From NCBI GenBank assembly GCA_000802045.1, contig JUEF01000133.1, positions 1 through 37,730 on the forward strand: a stretch of DNA of 37,730 nucleotides. Direction: 5' to 3'. The stretch comes from Peptococcaceae bacterium BICA1-8. Lineage in GTDB: Bacteria > Bacillota > Peptococcia > Peptococcales > BICA1-8. Positions 15,753 through 23,070 of the stretch are shown here, one piece after another (the first letter of the stretch is position 1; every line of letters starts with the position of its first letter). The notes beneath the pieces were generated by a model. The model ran no database searches and was not told the DNA's origin. It saw nothing but the letters and a program-made list of their open reading frames with translations. A program made the translations under genes and the position numbers.

Positions 15753-16001
15753 TTATTCCCAGGGCCAGGGTTCGCAAACCCATTGCCAAGGATATTGACT
15801 CGGTGCATAACCAAAATTTGCTAAAGGGCCATATTGGGCTTCATACATAGTTTTAAGTTCCAGATATTTTTGACTGAGATTGTTGAAATCAGCTAAAGCT
15901 TGCTGATTAGTGGGGTAGTTATCCAAGTACAAGTTTAATTCGACTAAAGCAAATGAAACTTCTTGTAGCTGTCTCATCATAGGGCAATGATATCTATCCA
16001 T
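15753..16001 (-). CDS. cotJB: Spore coat protein CotJB
   Basis: An 82-residue protein; ATG at 16001 follows GAGGAGGG. The sequence L-Q-E-V-S-F-A-L-V-E-L-N-L-Y-L-D-N-Y-P-T-N and the aromatic C-terminus (G-Y-A-P-S-Q-Y-P-W-Q-W with W-P-W-E) are hallmarks of CotJB. CotJB is part of the inner spore coat, made in the mother cell together with CotJA and CotJC. The gene lies between cotJA and the truncated cotJC in the usual order, and itself appears intact. Confidence 0.93.
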   Translation of the reverse strand: MDRYHCPMMRQLQEVSFALVELNLYLDNYPTNQQALADFNNLSQKYLELKTMYEAQYGPLANFGYAPSQYPWQWVCEPWPWE

Positions 16002-16016
16002 TTAAATCCCTCCTCT

Positions 16017-16157
16017 TCAACGAAGTTTTTTCTCAACATAGGGCTGATATAAATTGGGGAAAATAGTTCCTTTTATTAAAGCCTCCTGTAACGGGTATAA
16101 TCTAATATAGGGCTGGTAAGGAACATAAGCACGGGCTAATTGCATATCTCTTTTCAT
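16017..16157 (-). CDS. cotJA: Spore coat associated protein CotJA
   Basis: A 46-residue ORF on the minus strand, ATG at 16157 with AAAGGGAGTG upstream. It contains A-R-A-Y-V-P-Y-Q-P-Y, L-Y-P-L-Q-E-A-L-I-K-G-T-I-F-P-N-L-Y-Q-P-Y, the conserved CotJA core. It is somewhat shorter than Bacillus CotJA (about 80), lacking part of the N-terminal region. It is first in the cotJ operon, 15 bases before cotJB. The upstream 230 bases (16158-16388) contain an ATAGT/ACTAT dyad and presumably a mother-cell promoter, but I could not place one with confidence. Confidence 0.88.
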   Translation of the reverse strand: MKRDMQLARAYVPYQPYIRLYPLQEALIKGTIFPNLYQPYVEKKLR

Positions 16158-16388
16158 ATCTATTTTCACTCCCTTTAGTGTAATAGTTTCTCACTATCAT
16201 TTTATTCAAGGATACCAATAGATTGTGTTGTAGAGAAAAAAACTAAAAATATTACTATGTAAATACTGGAAAACAAGAAGTTTTTCAATATATCAGTAAC
16301 AATTTAGTTCGCATCACTTTCTGGAAAAAGTTTAAAATTCCTCATAGTAAGGTAAAATATATAAAAAGCTTTAGGAGGTTGAAGGGAT

Positions 16389-16886
16389 ATGTATCAAAAT
16401 GTCAAAGAGATTGAACTTATTAAAAATGCTTTGCTTAATGAAAAAGAAGGGGAAAAATTTTATCTTCTGGCTGCGGAAGCAGCTAAAGATGAATCAGCGA
16501 AGAAGGCATTTATGTTCCTTGCTGAAGAAGAGGTGAAACATGGAGAATGGCTTTATCATATTTACCGTAAACTGATTAATGAAAAGCAGTTTTCTTTAGA
16601 TGAGATTTATGAAGCAGAGGAGAGTTCACCACAAATTTTTACAGAGAAAACTCAATATCCGGAGAGCGGCTCTTTAGATGTTTCGGTTTTTGGCATTGGT
16701 GTCAAAATGGAGAAGGCCTCTATTGATTATTATAAAAATGCGGCACAAACTACAGAAATAAAGGAATTGAAGAAGTTTTATCAACGTTTAGTTGAATGGG
16801 AAATGATTCATCTGAATATGTTGGAAAAGGTTTATGATGGGTTGAAAGAAGAATGGTGGCAAAAGCAGGGTTTTTCCCCAGCCTAG
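16389..16886 (+). CDS. Ferritin-like (rubrerythrin-type) diiron protein
   Basis: A 165-residue protein, ATG 16389 behind TTAGGAGG. It is a four-helix ferritin-like domain: E20 in N-E-K-E-G-E-K-F-Y, then E48-x-x-H51 in A-E-E-E-V-K-H-G-E-W, and in the second half V-K-M-E-K-A-S-I-D-Y-Y with E-W-E-M-I-H-L. The C-terminal rubredoxin domain of classical rubrerythrin is absent, and no CxxC pair is seen. Likely roles are peroxide removal or iron handling. It stands alone, divergent from the cotJ operon, with a bidirectional-looking terminator after it. Confidence 0.85.
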   Translation: MYQNVKEIELIKNALLNEKEGEKFYLLAAEAAKDESAKKAFMFLAEEEVKHGEWLYHIYRKLINEKQFSLDEIYEAEESSPQIFTEKTQYPESGSLDVSVFGIGVKMEKASIDYYKNAAQTTEIKELKKFYQRLVEWEMIHLNMLEKVYDGLKEEWWQKQGFSPA

Positions 16887-16930
16887 AAGACGGGGTTTAT
16901 GCAGTTATTAATCGACGATATTTAACAAGA

Positions 16931-16965
16931 AAGCAGGTAGTGGATGTTCTACTACCTGCTTTTTT
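16931..16965 (+). terminator. Intrinsic terminator, usable from both sides
   Basis: AAGCAGGTAGT and ACTACCTGCTT pair perfectly around a nine-base loop, followed by T residues. It lies between the converging ferritin-like gene and gerW. Confidence 0.9.
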
Positions 16966-16969
16966 CTAA

Positions 16970-17335
16970 CTACTCTGTTTCTGTTTTTTCAGTTTTCTTA
17001 TCAATATTGATTTTCGAAACAATTTCAGGTACTAAGTCGACAATTTTTTCTAGAGCACCCTTACTATTAAGCTGAATTACACTTACTTCGTCATTTTTGA
17101 TAACTAGGATAGCACTTGGTACAATTTTGCCACCTGCACCAGCACCACCGCCAGAGCCATCATTTCCTTGGTGATCCTTACCAACTCCACTGCCGCTGCC
17201 AGCACCGAAAGAAACGCTGATAATGGGAACTAGTGTCACATTGCCTACTTGGATGGGTTTACCTACTACTGTTTCGGTCCGGAAAAAGGATTGAAGTTTT
17301 TCAAATAAAGAATTAATGTTTCCTGTAAAATCCAT
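16970..17335 (-). CDS. gerW: GerW/YtfJ family sporulation protein
   Basis: A 121-residue protein, ATG at 17335 behind TAGGAGGT. The family pattern is clear: N-terminal I-N-S-L-F-E-K-L-Q-S-F, then V-G-K-P-I-Q-V-G-N-V-T-L-V-P-I-I-S-V-S-F-G-A-G, a Gly/Ser-rich central loop, and G-G-K-I-V-P-S-A-I-L-V-I with later V-P-E-I-V. GerW (YtfJ) is a forespore protein needed for normal spore germination in Bacillus. It follows the DUF2953 gene, as ytfJ follows ytfI in Bacillus. It has its own ECF-like promoter just upstream. Confidence 0.93.
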   Translation of the reverse strand: MDFTGNINSLFEKLQSFFRTETVVGKPIQVGNVTLVPIISVSFGAGSGSGVGKDHQGNDGSGGGAGAGGKIVPSAILVIKNDEVSVIQLNSKGALEKIVDLVPEIVSKINIDKKTEKTETE

Positions 17336-17362
17336 GATATTACCTCCTAAAATTTTATCTAG

Positions 17363-17396
17363 ATATTAATACACATTATTAGTAACTAAGGTTGCA
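17363..17396 (-). promoter_or_regulatory. ECF-type promoter before gerW
   Basis: On the minus strand TGCAACC (17396-17390), 15 bases, GTGTATTAATAT (17374-17363). Both elements and the spacing are identical to the sequence before the ECF sigma gene. The -35 lies in the last codons of the DUF2953 gene. Confidence 0.72.
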
Positions 17397-18044
17397 AGAA
17401 TCTTTCGTTTTGTTTTTTCTTAGATACCTCCAATACTTTATTGATGGTTTACTCAAAAGTAGTTTAATTATTTTAAATAGTATTATTGCCAAAATAAATT
17501 TTCCAGCAATATGGATTTCTCCTTCAAGATATTCTTCCTCCCATAATGGAGTAACATTAATAGTATAGGCTTCATTTATGCTATTTAGAACGGCCATAAT
17601 ACCTAGCATCATTCCTGTATTATATGGATCTGCAAAACCAACCGTGCCATTAAAAATTAGTATTTTTGGTTTGATTATATTAATAATTTCAATGCCTGTA
17701 TGAAAAGCAGACTTCAATAAGTCACTATTATCTAGTATATCTCTAAACCTATGGGATGTTTTTACATTAGCTTTTTTAGGTGAAGAGGTTTTTTCTTTTT
17801 TATTAACTTTTCGTCCATTCAACTTAAGGGGGAACCCTAAAAAACTTGGATGAAAGCTAGTAGAACCTTCTTTACAACTTATATTAAATAGGTACAACTT
17901 TTCGCCTTTAATTTCTGTATGCAGGTACAGTTTTTCCTTATATCCTACGAGTAGTTTATAGCTGATAGGGATAAATAAGAGAAGTATTAAAAGCAGAAAA
18001 ATTAAGGTTATTATTATAGTTAACATTCCTAATAGTATATTCAT
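17379..18044 (-). CDS. DUF2953 membrane protein (YtfI-like)
   Basis: A 221-residue protein starting at ATG 18044. It has a long N-terminal membrane segment (residues 5-28, I-I-I-T-L-I-F-L-L-L-I-L-L-L-F). A basic region K-V-N-K-K-E-K near residue 80, then G-T-V-G-F-A-D-P-Y-N-T-G-M-M-L-G at about 134-149 and G-E-I-H-I-A-G-K-F-I follow, the conserved parts of DUF2953. Its biochemical role is unknown. In Bacillus the homologue ytfI lies next to ytfJ. It is third in the sigma/anti-sigma operon and probably read from the sigma promoter. Confidence 0.85.
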   Translation of the reverse strand: MNILLGMLTIIITLIFLLLILLLFIPISYKLLVGYKEKLYLHTEIKGEKLYLFNISCKEGSTSFHPSFLGFPLKLNGRKVNKKEKTSSPKKANVKTSHRFRDILDNSDLLKSAFHTGIEIINIIKPKILIFNGTVGFADPYNTGMMLGIMAVLNSINEAYTINVTPLWEEEYLEGEIHIAGKFILAIILFKIIKLLLSKPSIKYWRYLRKNKTKDSCNLSY

Positions 18045-18056
18045 CTTAGAACCTTC

Positions 18057-18467
18057 CTATAATCCTATGATTTTAGATAAGAAAGTGGGTTTCAATCTTT
18101 TACTTAATTTTCTCCCGGAGCTTGTTAAAAGCCTATTTCCTGGTAAATACTGAATGAAGTTAACGGTATTTTTTAATGTATTATACTGGAGCTCATAGAC
18201 TTCTTTTAGGCCAAAAGTGGGTTCCGCTTCTTCTTGAGCTTCTTTTATATGTTGGTCTAAAGTAGATATCCTTAAACTTAATAATTGGGCTGGGATATCA
18301 ATTTTTTCGGCCATACTATTAAAATCCCAATCCAATATTTTTAACCTATTAAGTTCTTTGCGGCAGGAGGTACAGTCTTTAAGATGTTCTTCAAGCAGAA
18401 ATTTTTCTAAGGAGTTCAGTTCACTATCAATATACAACTGAAGCATTTCTGGGTTTAATCTGCACAT
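18057..18467 (-). CDS. Zinc-type (ZAS) anti-sigma factor
   Basis: A 136-residue protein, ATG at 18467, with its AGGTCTAGG ribosome site overlapping the end of the sigma gene three bases upstream. H28-x3-C32-x2-C35 (E-E-H-L-K-D-C-T-S-C) is the zinc motif of anti-sigma factors, with the usual preceding helix L-Q-L-Y-I-D-S-E-L. No clear membrane helix is present, so it should be cytosolic, unlike many ZAS proteins. It presumably binds and holds the ECF sigma factor encoded just upstream; the redox-active Cys pair may sense thiol or metal stress. Confidence 0.87.
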   Translation of the reverse strand: MCRLNPEMLQLYIDSELNSLEKFLLEEHLKDCTSCRKELNRLKILDWDFNSMAEKIDIPAQLLSLRISTLDQHIKEAQEEAEPTFGLKEVYELQYNTLKNTVNFIQYLPGNRLLTSSGRKLSKRLKPTFLSKIIGL

Positions 18468-18470
18468 ATC

Positions 18471-19043
18471 CTAGACCTCCAGTAAATTATAGTCTTTAAG
18501 GGTGTTTTTCAAGAGATTTCTAGCCCTGAAAATATTACTTTTTACAGTTCCTAAAGGTTGTTCTAAAACAGCCGCAATTTCTTCATACCTCATATCTTCA
18601 ATATACTTAAGGGTTAGGGCTATTCGATAATTAGGGGGTAATGCCTCAATACATTTCCCAATTAACTCTTGATTACTATGTCTTATTACCTCTCCCTCCA
18701 CATCCATTTGAGATTTTATAGTATCTTTTAAGGAAAGCTCTTCGCTTAGCTCTAAGTCTAAAGAAAGCTGATTATATTTTTTATTATCTCGTTGAAAATT
18801 TAAACACGTATTTACAGCTATTCTCTTTAACCAGGGCAGAAGAGGGCGGTTTTCATCGAAGGTGTGAATGGATCGATAAATTTTCAGAAATACCTCTTGC
18901 ATTATATCGAGGGCGGTTTCTTGGTTTTGAGTATAAAAATAACAAATTTTATATAGGTAAGCTTCATGATGGCTGAGGAGGCTGTTGAATGCTTCTTTAT
19001 CATTGTTTTTGCAGCGACGCATTAAACTAATCCAGATATCCAT
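18471..19043 (-). CDS. ECF-family RNA polymerase sigma factor
   Basis: A 190-residue protein. The start is the ATG at 19043, preceded by GGAGGAGG; a longer frame to 19103 would cover the promoter. Sigma-2 is seen in A-L-D-I-M-Q-E-V-F-L-K-I-Y-R-S-I and P-L-L-P-W-L-K-R-I-A-V-N. Sigma-4 is seen in I-E-A-L-P-P-N-Y-R-I-A-L-T-L-K-Y-I-E-D-M and the HTH L-G-T-V-K-S-N-I-F-R-A-R. A matching promoter upstream suggests autoregulation. With its anti-sigma partner, DUF2953 and GerW it appears to form a small sporulation-linked regulon. Confidence 0.92.
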   Translation of the reverse strand: MDIWISLMRRCKNNDKEAFNSLLSHHEAYLYKICYFYTQNQETALDIMQEVFLKIYRSIHTFDENRPLLPWLKRIAVNTCLNFQRDNKKYNQLSLDLELSEELSLKDTIKSQMDVEGEVIRHSNQELIGKCIEALPPNYRIALTLKYIEDMRYEEIAAVLEQPLGTVKSNIFRARNLLKNTLKDYNLLEV

Positions 19044-19068
19044 TATCCTCCTCCCTTCACTACTTAAT

Positions 19069-19102
19069 ATATTAATACACTTAGAATTATAAAAAGGTTG
19101 CA
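19069..19102 (-). promoter_or_regulatory. ECF-type autoregulatory promoter before the sigma gene
   Basis: On the minus strand TGCAACC (19102-19096), 15 bases, GTGTATTAATAT (19080-19069). The element is duplicated exactly before gerW. Transcription would start about 20-25 bases before the sigma ATG. Confidence 0.75.
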
Positions 19103-19216
19103 AAATTAAAAATATATTTTTATTGCTCTAAGTACTTTTTTCTTTTTTTAAAATGATTAGGGCTATTATTATTTATTTTTCCAGGACCAAAGTCCCAAAT
19201 TCTGCTACTACTGGCC

Positions 19217-19271
19217 TGTTTTCAACAAGAAAACACATTTTACCCCCTAAAGGAGTTAAGTATAACGAATA
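19217..19271 (+). promoter_or_regulatory. Sigma-I-like promoter and upstream dyad before first stalk gene
   Basis: TACCCC at 19241 and CGAA at 19266 lie exactly 25 bases apart (start to start), the same as before the second stalk gene. ACCCC / CGAA is the pattern I know for sigma-I promoters. A perfect TGTTTTC/GAAAACA dyad (19217-19235) lies immediately upstream. Confidence 0.5.
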
Positions 19272-19318
19272 TTATGGCAACACATCCATTAAATTCTATT
19301 ATAGGAGGTAAACAACGT

Positions 19319-20155
19319 ATGAAGAAGAAAGTGCTTGTTAGTGTCTTAACCTTAGGATTAATTTTGGGGTCCAGTATGGGGACAATGGCCAAAGGACAGC
19401 CAGCTAATTCTGGTAGTAATAATGGGAAAAATAAAACAGAGGTAGTTTCCCAGCAAACCGTTGAAAGTGAACAATCTGTAACAGAAAATCAAGAGAAAAA
19501 TCAAGGCGAAGCAAAAGTATTAAGAGAGCAAATTAAACTTGAAAGAACTAATACACTTAAAAATGCTTTAAAGAGTGCTGGAATTAATGATGCCGATGCA
19601 GAAGATGTTATAGAGGAATATGAGCCAGCCAAAGGAGTCTTCAAGGTAAAAGGCCAGCACCCTGTTTTCGATGTCCCTCCTGTAATTAAGGCTGGGAGAA
19701 CTTTGATTCCTGTTAGAGCCATTATGAATGGATTAGGTGCTGAAGTGAGCTGGGATGCAGAAGCACAAAAGGTAACTGTGACTAAAGATGGAAAAACTAT
19801 TGAGATATTCTTGAATTCACAAGAAGTTTTAGTTGATGGACAAGCGGTTACAATTGATGTTCCTGCTGGCATGATTGCTAATAGAGTATTTGTACCCATG
19901 CGTTTTATCAGCGAAACATTAGGGGAATTAGTTGATTATGATCCAGAAACCGGCGATGTAACAATTGGTGATGAAGTAATAGACGAAGTGGAAAACACTG
20001 AAGAAGTTAGTGATGAAAATACAACTGATGAAAATGCGACAGATGAAAACTCTGATGAAGAATCAGATGATACGGATGTAGCCGACGAGAATACAGATGA
20101 CGAGACAGATAGTGAAGAAGGCAGCGACGAAGAAACTCCATCGGAAACAATATAA
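19319..20155 (+). CDS. Secreted stalk-domain protein (copper amine oxidase N-term-like)
   Basis: A 278-residue protein from ATG 19319 (ATAGGAGG site); an upstream in-frame ATG at 19274 is in the promoter. Residues 1-25 are a signal peptide (M-K-K-K-V-L-V-S-V-L... A-K-G). About residues 110-215 form a paired stalk domain: F-D-V-P-P-V-I-K-A-G-R-T-L-I-P-V-R-A-I, V-S-W-D-A-E-A-Q-K-V-T-V and R-V-F-V-P-M-R-F-I-S-E. The last 60 residues are almost all Asp, Glu, Thr and Ser. Such proteins sit at the cell surface; the acidic tail may bind calcium or other cations. It is divergent from the sigma operon. Confidence 0.87.
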   Translation: MKKKVLVSVLTLGLILGSSMGTMAKGQPANSGSNNGKNKTEVVSQQTVESEQSVTENQEKNQGEAKVLREQIKLERTNTLKNALKSAGINDADAEDVIEEYEPAKGVFKVKGQHPVFDVPPVIKAGRTLIPVRAIMNGLGAEVSWDAEAQKVTVTKDGKTIEIFLNSQEVLVDGQAVTIDVPAGMIANRVFVPMRFISETLGELVDYDPETGDVTIGDEVIDEVENTEEVSDENTTDENATDENSDEESDDTDVADENTDDETDSEEGSDEETPSETI

Positions 20156-20180
20156 AAAAATAATAAACAATTTTTATCTG

Positions 20181-20210
20181 AAAGGTCCTTCTTCTAGAGG
20201 GACTTTTTTT
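20181..20210 (+). terminator. Intrinsic terminator after first stalk gene
   Basis: TCCTTCT pairs with AGAGGGA (one wobble), extended by an AAG/CTT outer pair with a bulged G, followed by a run of seven T. Confidence 0.75.
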
Positions 20211-20239
20211 ATGAAAATTTTGAAGAAACAAACTCTATG

Positions 20240-20268
20240 TACCCCTAAAAATGGAAACTTATTGCGAA
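20240..20268 (+). promoter_or_regulatory. Sigma-I-like promoter before second stalk gene
   Basis: TACCCC (20240) and CGAA (20265) have the same 25-base offset as the first stalk gene promoter, although the surrounding bases differ. This supports a shared alternative sigma factor. Confidence 0.5.
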
Positions 20269-20316
20269 CAATCTATTAGATAAAAAAACACAAAAATTAT
20301 TTGGAGGTATTAAAAA

Positions 20317-21897
20317 ATGAAAAAGGTGTTAGCAGTTCTATTGGCTCTCTTTCTATTATTGGGATCAAGTACCGGGGTAATGGCAAAACCCGGCAACGCA
20401 AAAAAAACTATTAATAATGTTGTGGATCCCCTATTAGAAGTATCGACTTATGCATTTGAGTATGATGTTCCAGAAGATATAATAGCTGGAGAAGAGGTTG
20501 CTGCAAAGGTCACTTTAATTACAGACGAACTTGGTGAAGATGGCTACGAAAATGTTCGCTTAGAATTTAGTGTAACAAGTGATGCTTTAGATAATGATGA
20601 TGAAGTTATTTTTGTGGGCAAGGATAAAGATGGTAATCCATATACATTTAGACTTGAAGATGGAGAAGGGGCACTATGGGGGCCTTCAGCATTTCCTTTA
20701 GGGGCAAATTATAATGAAACAACTCCGTGGACCCTGAAATTCCCCAAGCCTGGTGACTATGAAATAACATTTAAATTAGTAAATACTGAAAAGAGCAGTA
20801 CAGCTAGCGATTATGTAATTATTAAAGAAACTGAAGAGTTAACCGTTGGACCAGTAGTATTAAAAGGCTTTGTTTCTGAGAAAAACATTTCAGGCACCTA
20901 CTATGAGGTTAATGGCTATCGTTTAACTGGCGATTTTGATTTTGAAGATTATGAGAATGAATTTATAGTTGTTGAAGGCTACCCAGATTTATCAATGTCA
21001 ATATATATGGTGAAAAGTTTATATGTAAAGGCTTTAACTCCATTTGATGATGGCGATGAAGTTGCTCTAAAGGGTAAAATCCAAAAGGTTGATGTCAATA
21101 ATGGCAACGACTATTATACATTAGAGGGCTGTCGTTTACTAGAAACTAACGACTATGATAATGATGATTTTGACAGCTACTATGATGATGAAGTAGTAGT
21201 AGAAGTCGAAGGTGAAGTAGATGAAGATGAGCAAGGTATAAGAGTCAAGGAGATAAGTGTTATTAATGATGGAAACAAGGATGACGATGACGACGATGAC
21301 GACGATGACGATAGAAAGGGAAACGGAAATAGTCATGGACTATTAAATGCTTTAGAGAATCATTTTAGAAACCGTGGTAATGGTAATTCTAATTCTATGC
21401 AAAGATTAATGCAGTTACTACAAATCAGAATAGGTTCTGACGAACTTGAAAAGGCCTTAGAAAGAATGGAAATAGCTGTAAATGGCGAAACTGATGATGA
21501 TGACTATAAATTATTAGCCAAGATGCATGAACTTAAAGGTAAAAAATACGAAACCTATATAAATGGTAAAAAGGCAAAATTTGATGTACCTCCAATGAAT
21601 AAGGATGGTCGTACTCTTGCACCGTTTCGTGCAATAGCAGAAGCCCTAGATGCTGACGTAGACTGGGATGCTGATAGCAACACAGTTACAGTCACTAAGG
21701 ATGGCAAAGTAGTTAAATTAAAGATTGGATCTAAAAAAGCCCTTGTTAATGGTGAGGAAGTTACACTGGATGTAGCACCTGAGGTATATAATAATAGAAC
21801 CCTCATTCCCCTAAGATTTCTAGCTGAAAGCTTGGATACAGAGGTTGACTATTATATTGAAGGTTCAATGATTGTAGTAAAGAATAAAAATAAATAA
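20317..21897 (+). CDS. Large secreted stalk-domain surface protein
   Basis: A 526-residue protein, ATG 20317 behind TGGAGGT. A signal peptide (residues 1-24, ending V-M-A-K) is followed by a beta-sandwich region to about 175, two short beta modules (G-F-V-S-E-K-N-I-S-G-T-Y-Y and L-K-G-K-I-Q-K-V-D-V) resembling OB-like strands, and a run of 11 Asp near residue 322-332. The C-terminal 120 residues form a stalk domain (F-D-V-P-P-M-N-K-D-G-R-T-L-A-P-F-R-A-I, W-D-A-D-S-N-T-V-T-V, N-R-T-L-I-P-L-R-F-L-A-E-S). It shares signal and stalk domains with the previous gene. It is probably cell-wall or spore-surface associated. Confidence 0.87.
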   Translation: MKKVLAVLLALFLLLGSSTGVMAKPGNAKKTINNVVDPLLEVSTYAFEYDVPEDIIAGEEVAAKVTLITDELGEDGYENVRLEFSVTSDALDNDDEVIFVGKDKDGNPYTFRLEDGEGALWGPSAFPLGANYNETTPWTLKFPKPGDYEITFKLVNTEKSSTASDYVIIKETEELTVGPVVLKGFVSEKNISGTYYEVNGYRLTGDFDFEDYENEFIVVEGYPDLSMSIYMVKSLYVKALTPFDDGDEVALKGKIQKVDVNNGNDYYTLEGCRLLETNDYDNDDFDSYYDDEVVVEVEGEVDEDEQGIRVKEISVINDGNKDDDDDDDDDDDRKGNGNSHGLLNALENHFRNRGNGNSNSMQRLMQLLQIRIGSDELEKALERMEIAVNGETDDDDYKLLAKMHELKGKKYETYINGKKAKFDVPPMNKDGRTLAPFRAIAEALDADVDWDADSNTVTVTKDGKVVKLKIGSKKALVNGEEVTLDVAPEVYNNRTLIPLRFLAESLDTEVDYYIEGSMIVVKNKNK

Positions 21898-21905
21898 GAA
21901 TATCT

Positions 21906-21942
21906 AATAATACCCTAGCTTAAAAGGCTAGGGTATTATTTT
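21906..21942 (+). terminator. Intrinsic terminator, 14-base perfect stem
   Basis: AATAATACCCTAGC pairs perfectly with GCTAGGGTATTATT around a seven-base loop, followed by TT. The A/T-rich flanks allow function in both directions. Confidence 0.9.
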
Positions 21943-21977
21943 GCCGTTAATTCTTTATATCTATATATATAAATATA

Positions 21978-22030
21978 TTGACACATAGCTTGCCCTTAAA
22001 GTAAAATATAATTACCCATAGGGGGTATAA
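21978..22030 (+). promoter_or_regulatory. Sigma-A promoter with CsoR/CstR-like operator
   Basis: TTGACA (21978-21983), 18 bases, TAAAAT (22002-22007). Immediately downstream, TTACCCATAGGGGGTATAA (22012-22030) has the TACCC...GGGTA G-tract pattern of CsoR/CstR/FrmR-family operators. It would cover the transcription start, which fits repression lifted by copper, persulfide or a related signal. No such regulator gene is in the window. Confidence 0.62.
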
Positions 22031-22070
22031 CCTATTTGGGAGAATTACATAATTTAAGGGGGTTGGTAAA

Positions 22071-23069
22071 GTGTCAAACATTTCCCGCAGAAGCTTTATA
22101 AAAAGAACGGTAGCGGCGGGTGCCGCAAGTGGTGTTATATTGTCAGGGGTAAATAAGATTGCCGGAGCTAGTGAGACCGGTTCTAATAAAGTAGGAACAC
22201 TAATTGACCTAACAAAATGTGATGGCTGTAAAGGTCAAAAGGTTCCTGCTTGTGTAACTGCCTGTAAGAGTAAAAACGAAAGCAGATTCCCGGAGCCGGT
22301 AGAAAATATCCAAAACTATTGGCCGCAGAAAAAATATGAAAACTGGTCAGATAAGAGAGACCTTACAAAAAGATTAACACCATATAACTGGACTTTTGTG
22401 CAGAATGTCAAGGTAGATGGTAAAGAAGTCTCCGTGCCTAGAAGATGTATGCATTGTGATAATCCGCCTTGTGTTAACTTATGTCCCTTTAGTGCTATGG
22501 AACAAACCCCGGAAGGAACTACTCAGGTAAATCCTAATGTTTGTTTTGGCGGCGCCAAATGCAGAGATGTCTGTCCCTGGGGGATCCCGGCGAGGCAGGC
22601 CGGCGTTGGCTTATATCTTAAAGTAGCCCCTAAATTAGCCGGTGGTGGAGTTATGTATAAATGTGACCTTTGTTATGACCGCATAAAAAATAATCAAAGC
22701 CCAGCATGTGTAGAAGCCTGCCCCAAAGGCGCAATTAGTTATGGTGAGAAAGTCGAGCTGCGGAAAGTCGCTTATGAAAAGGCCAAGGATATTAACGGTT
22801 ATGTTTACGGTGATAAAGAAAATGGAGGGACCTCGACCTTTTATATTTCACCTGTTCCCTTTGAAAAAATTCATAAAGAGTTAGAAAAACAAAAGGCCAC
22901 TCAGCCAAATCCCGAGGCTCCAGGCTTTCCAACTATGCCTGTTGAAGTAGGCAATTTCCTGGATACTGCCAATGGTATGGCTTCAGCCGTATTACTGGCA
23001 CCTGTGGCTACTGCTTTTGCTGCGGGCATTACAGCTTATAAGACGATGAAAGGGAAGGGGGAAGAGTAA
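22071..23069 (+). CDS. Tat-exported four-cluster ferredoxin subunit
   Basis: A 332-residue protein from GTG 22071 (AAGGGGGT site). The twin-arginine signal S-R-R-S-F-I-K with a hydrophobic stretch is at the N-terminus. Four cysteine groups follow: C-D-G-C...C-V-T-A-C, C-M-H-C...C-V-N-L-C-P, C-F-G-G-A-K-C-R-D-V-C-P and C-D-L-C...C-V-E-A-C-P, as in DmsB/FdnH/HybA-type electron-transfer subunits with four [4Fe-4S] clusters. A hydrophobic C-terminal helix (about residues 300-320) may anchor it to the outside of the membrane. It precedes a cytochrome b. No molybdopterin or hydrogenase catalytic subunit is encoded nearby, so its partner is unknown. Confidence 0.9.
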   Translation: MSNISRRSFIKRTVAAGAASGVILSGVNKIAGASETGSNKVGTLIDLTKCDGCKGQKVPACVTACKSKNESRFPEPVENIQNYWPQKKYENWSDKRDLTKRLTPYNWTFVQNVKVDGKEVSVPRRCMHCDNPPCVNLCPFSAMEQTPEGTTQVNPNVCFGGAKCRDVCPWGIPARQAGVGLYLKVAPKLAGGGVMYKCDLCYDRIKNNQSPACVEACPKGAISYGEKVELRKVAYEKAKDINGYVYGDKENGGTSTFYISPVPFEKIHKELEKQKATQPNPEAPGFPTMPVEVGNFLDTANGMASAVLLAPVATAFAAGITAYKTMKGKGEE

Positions 23070-23070
23070 A

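Noticed and set aside
16158..16250. Sigma-E promoter before cotJA
   Set aside because: Expected biologically, but no sequence with both a good -35 and a CATAnnnT-type -10 at the right spacing could be chosen; bases around 16175-16215 fit only loosely.
19274..19318. Upstream ATG as start of the first stalk gene
   Set aside because: It would add 15 residues before a textbook signal peptide, lies next to the CGAA promoter element and lacks a proper ribosome site; ATG 19319 has GGAGG.
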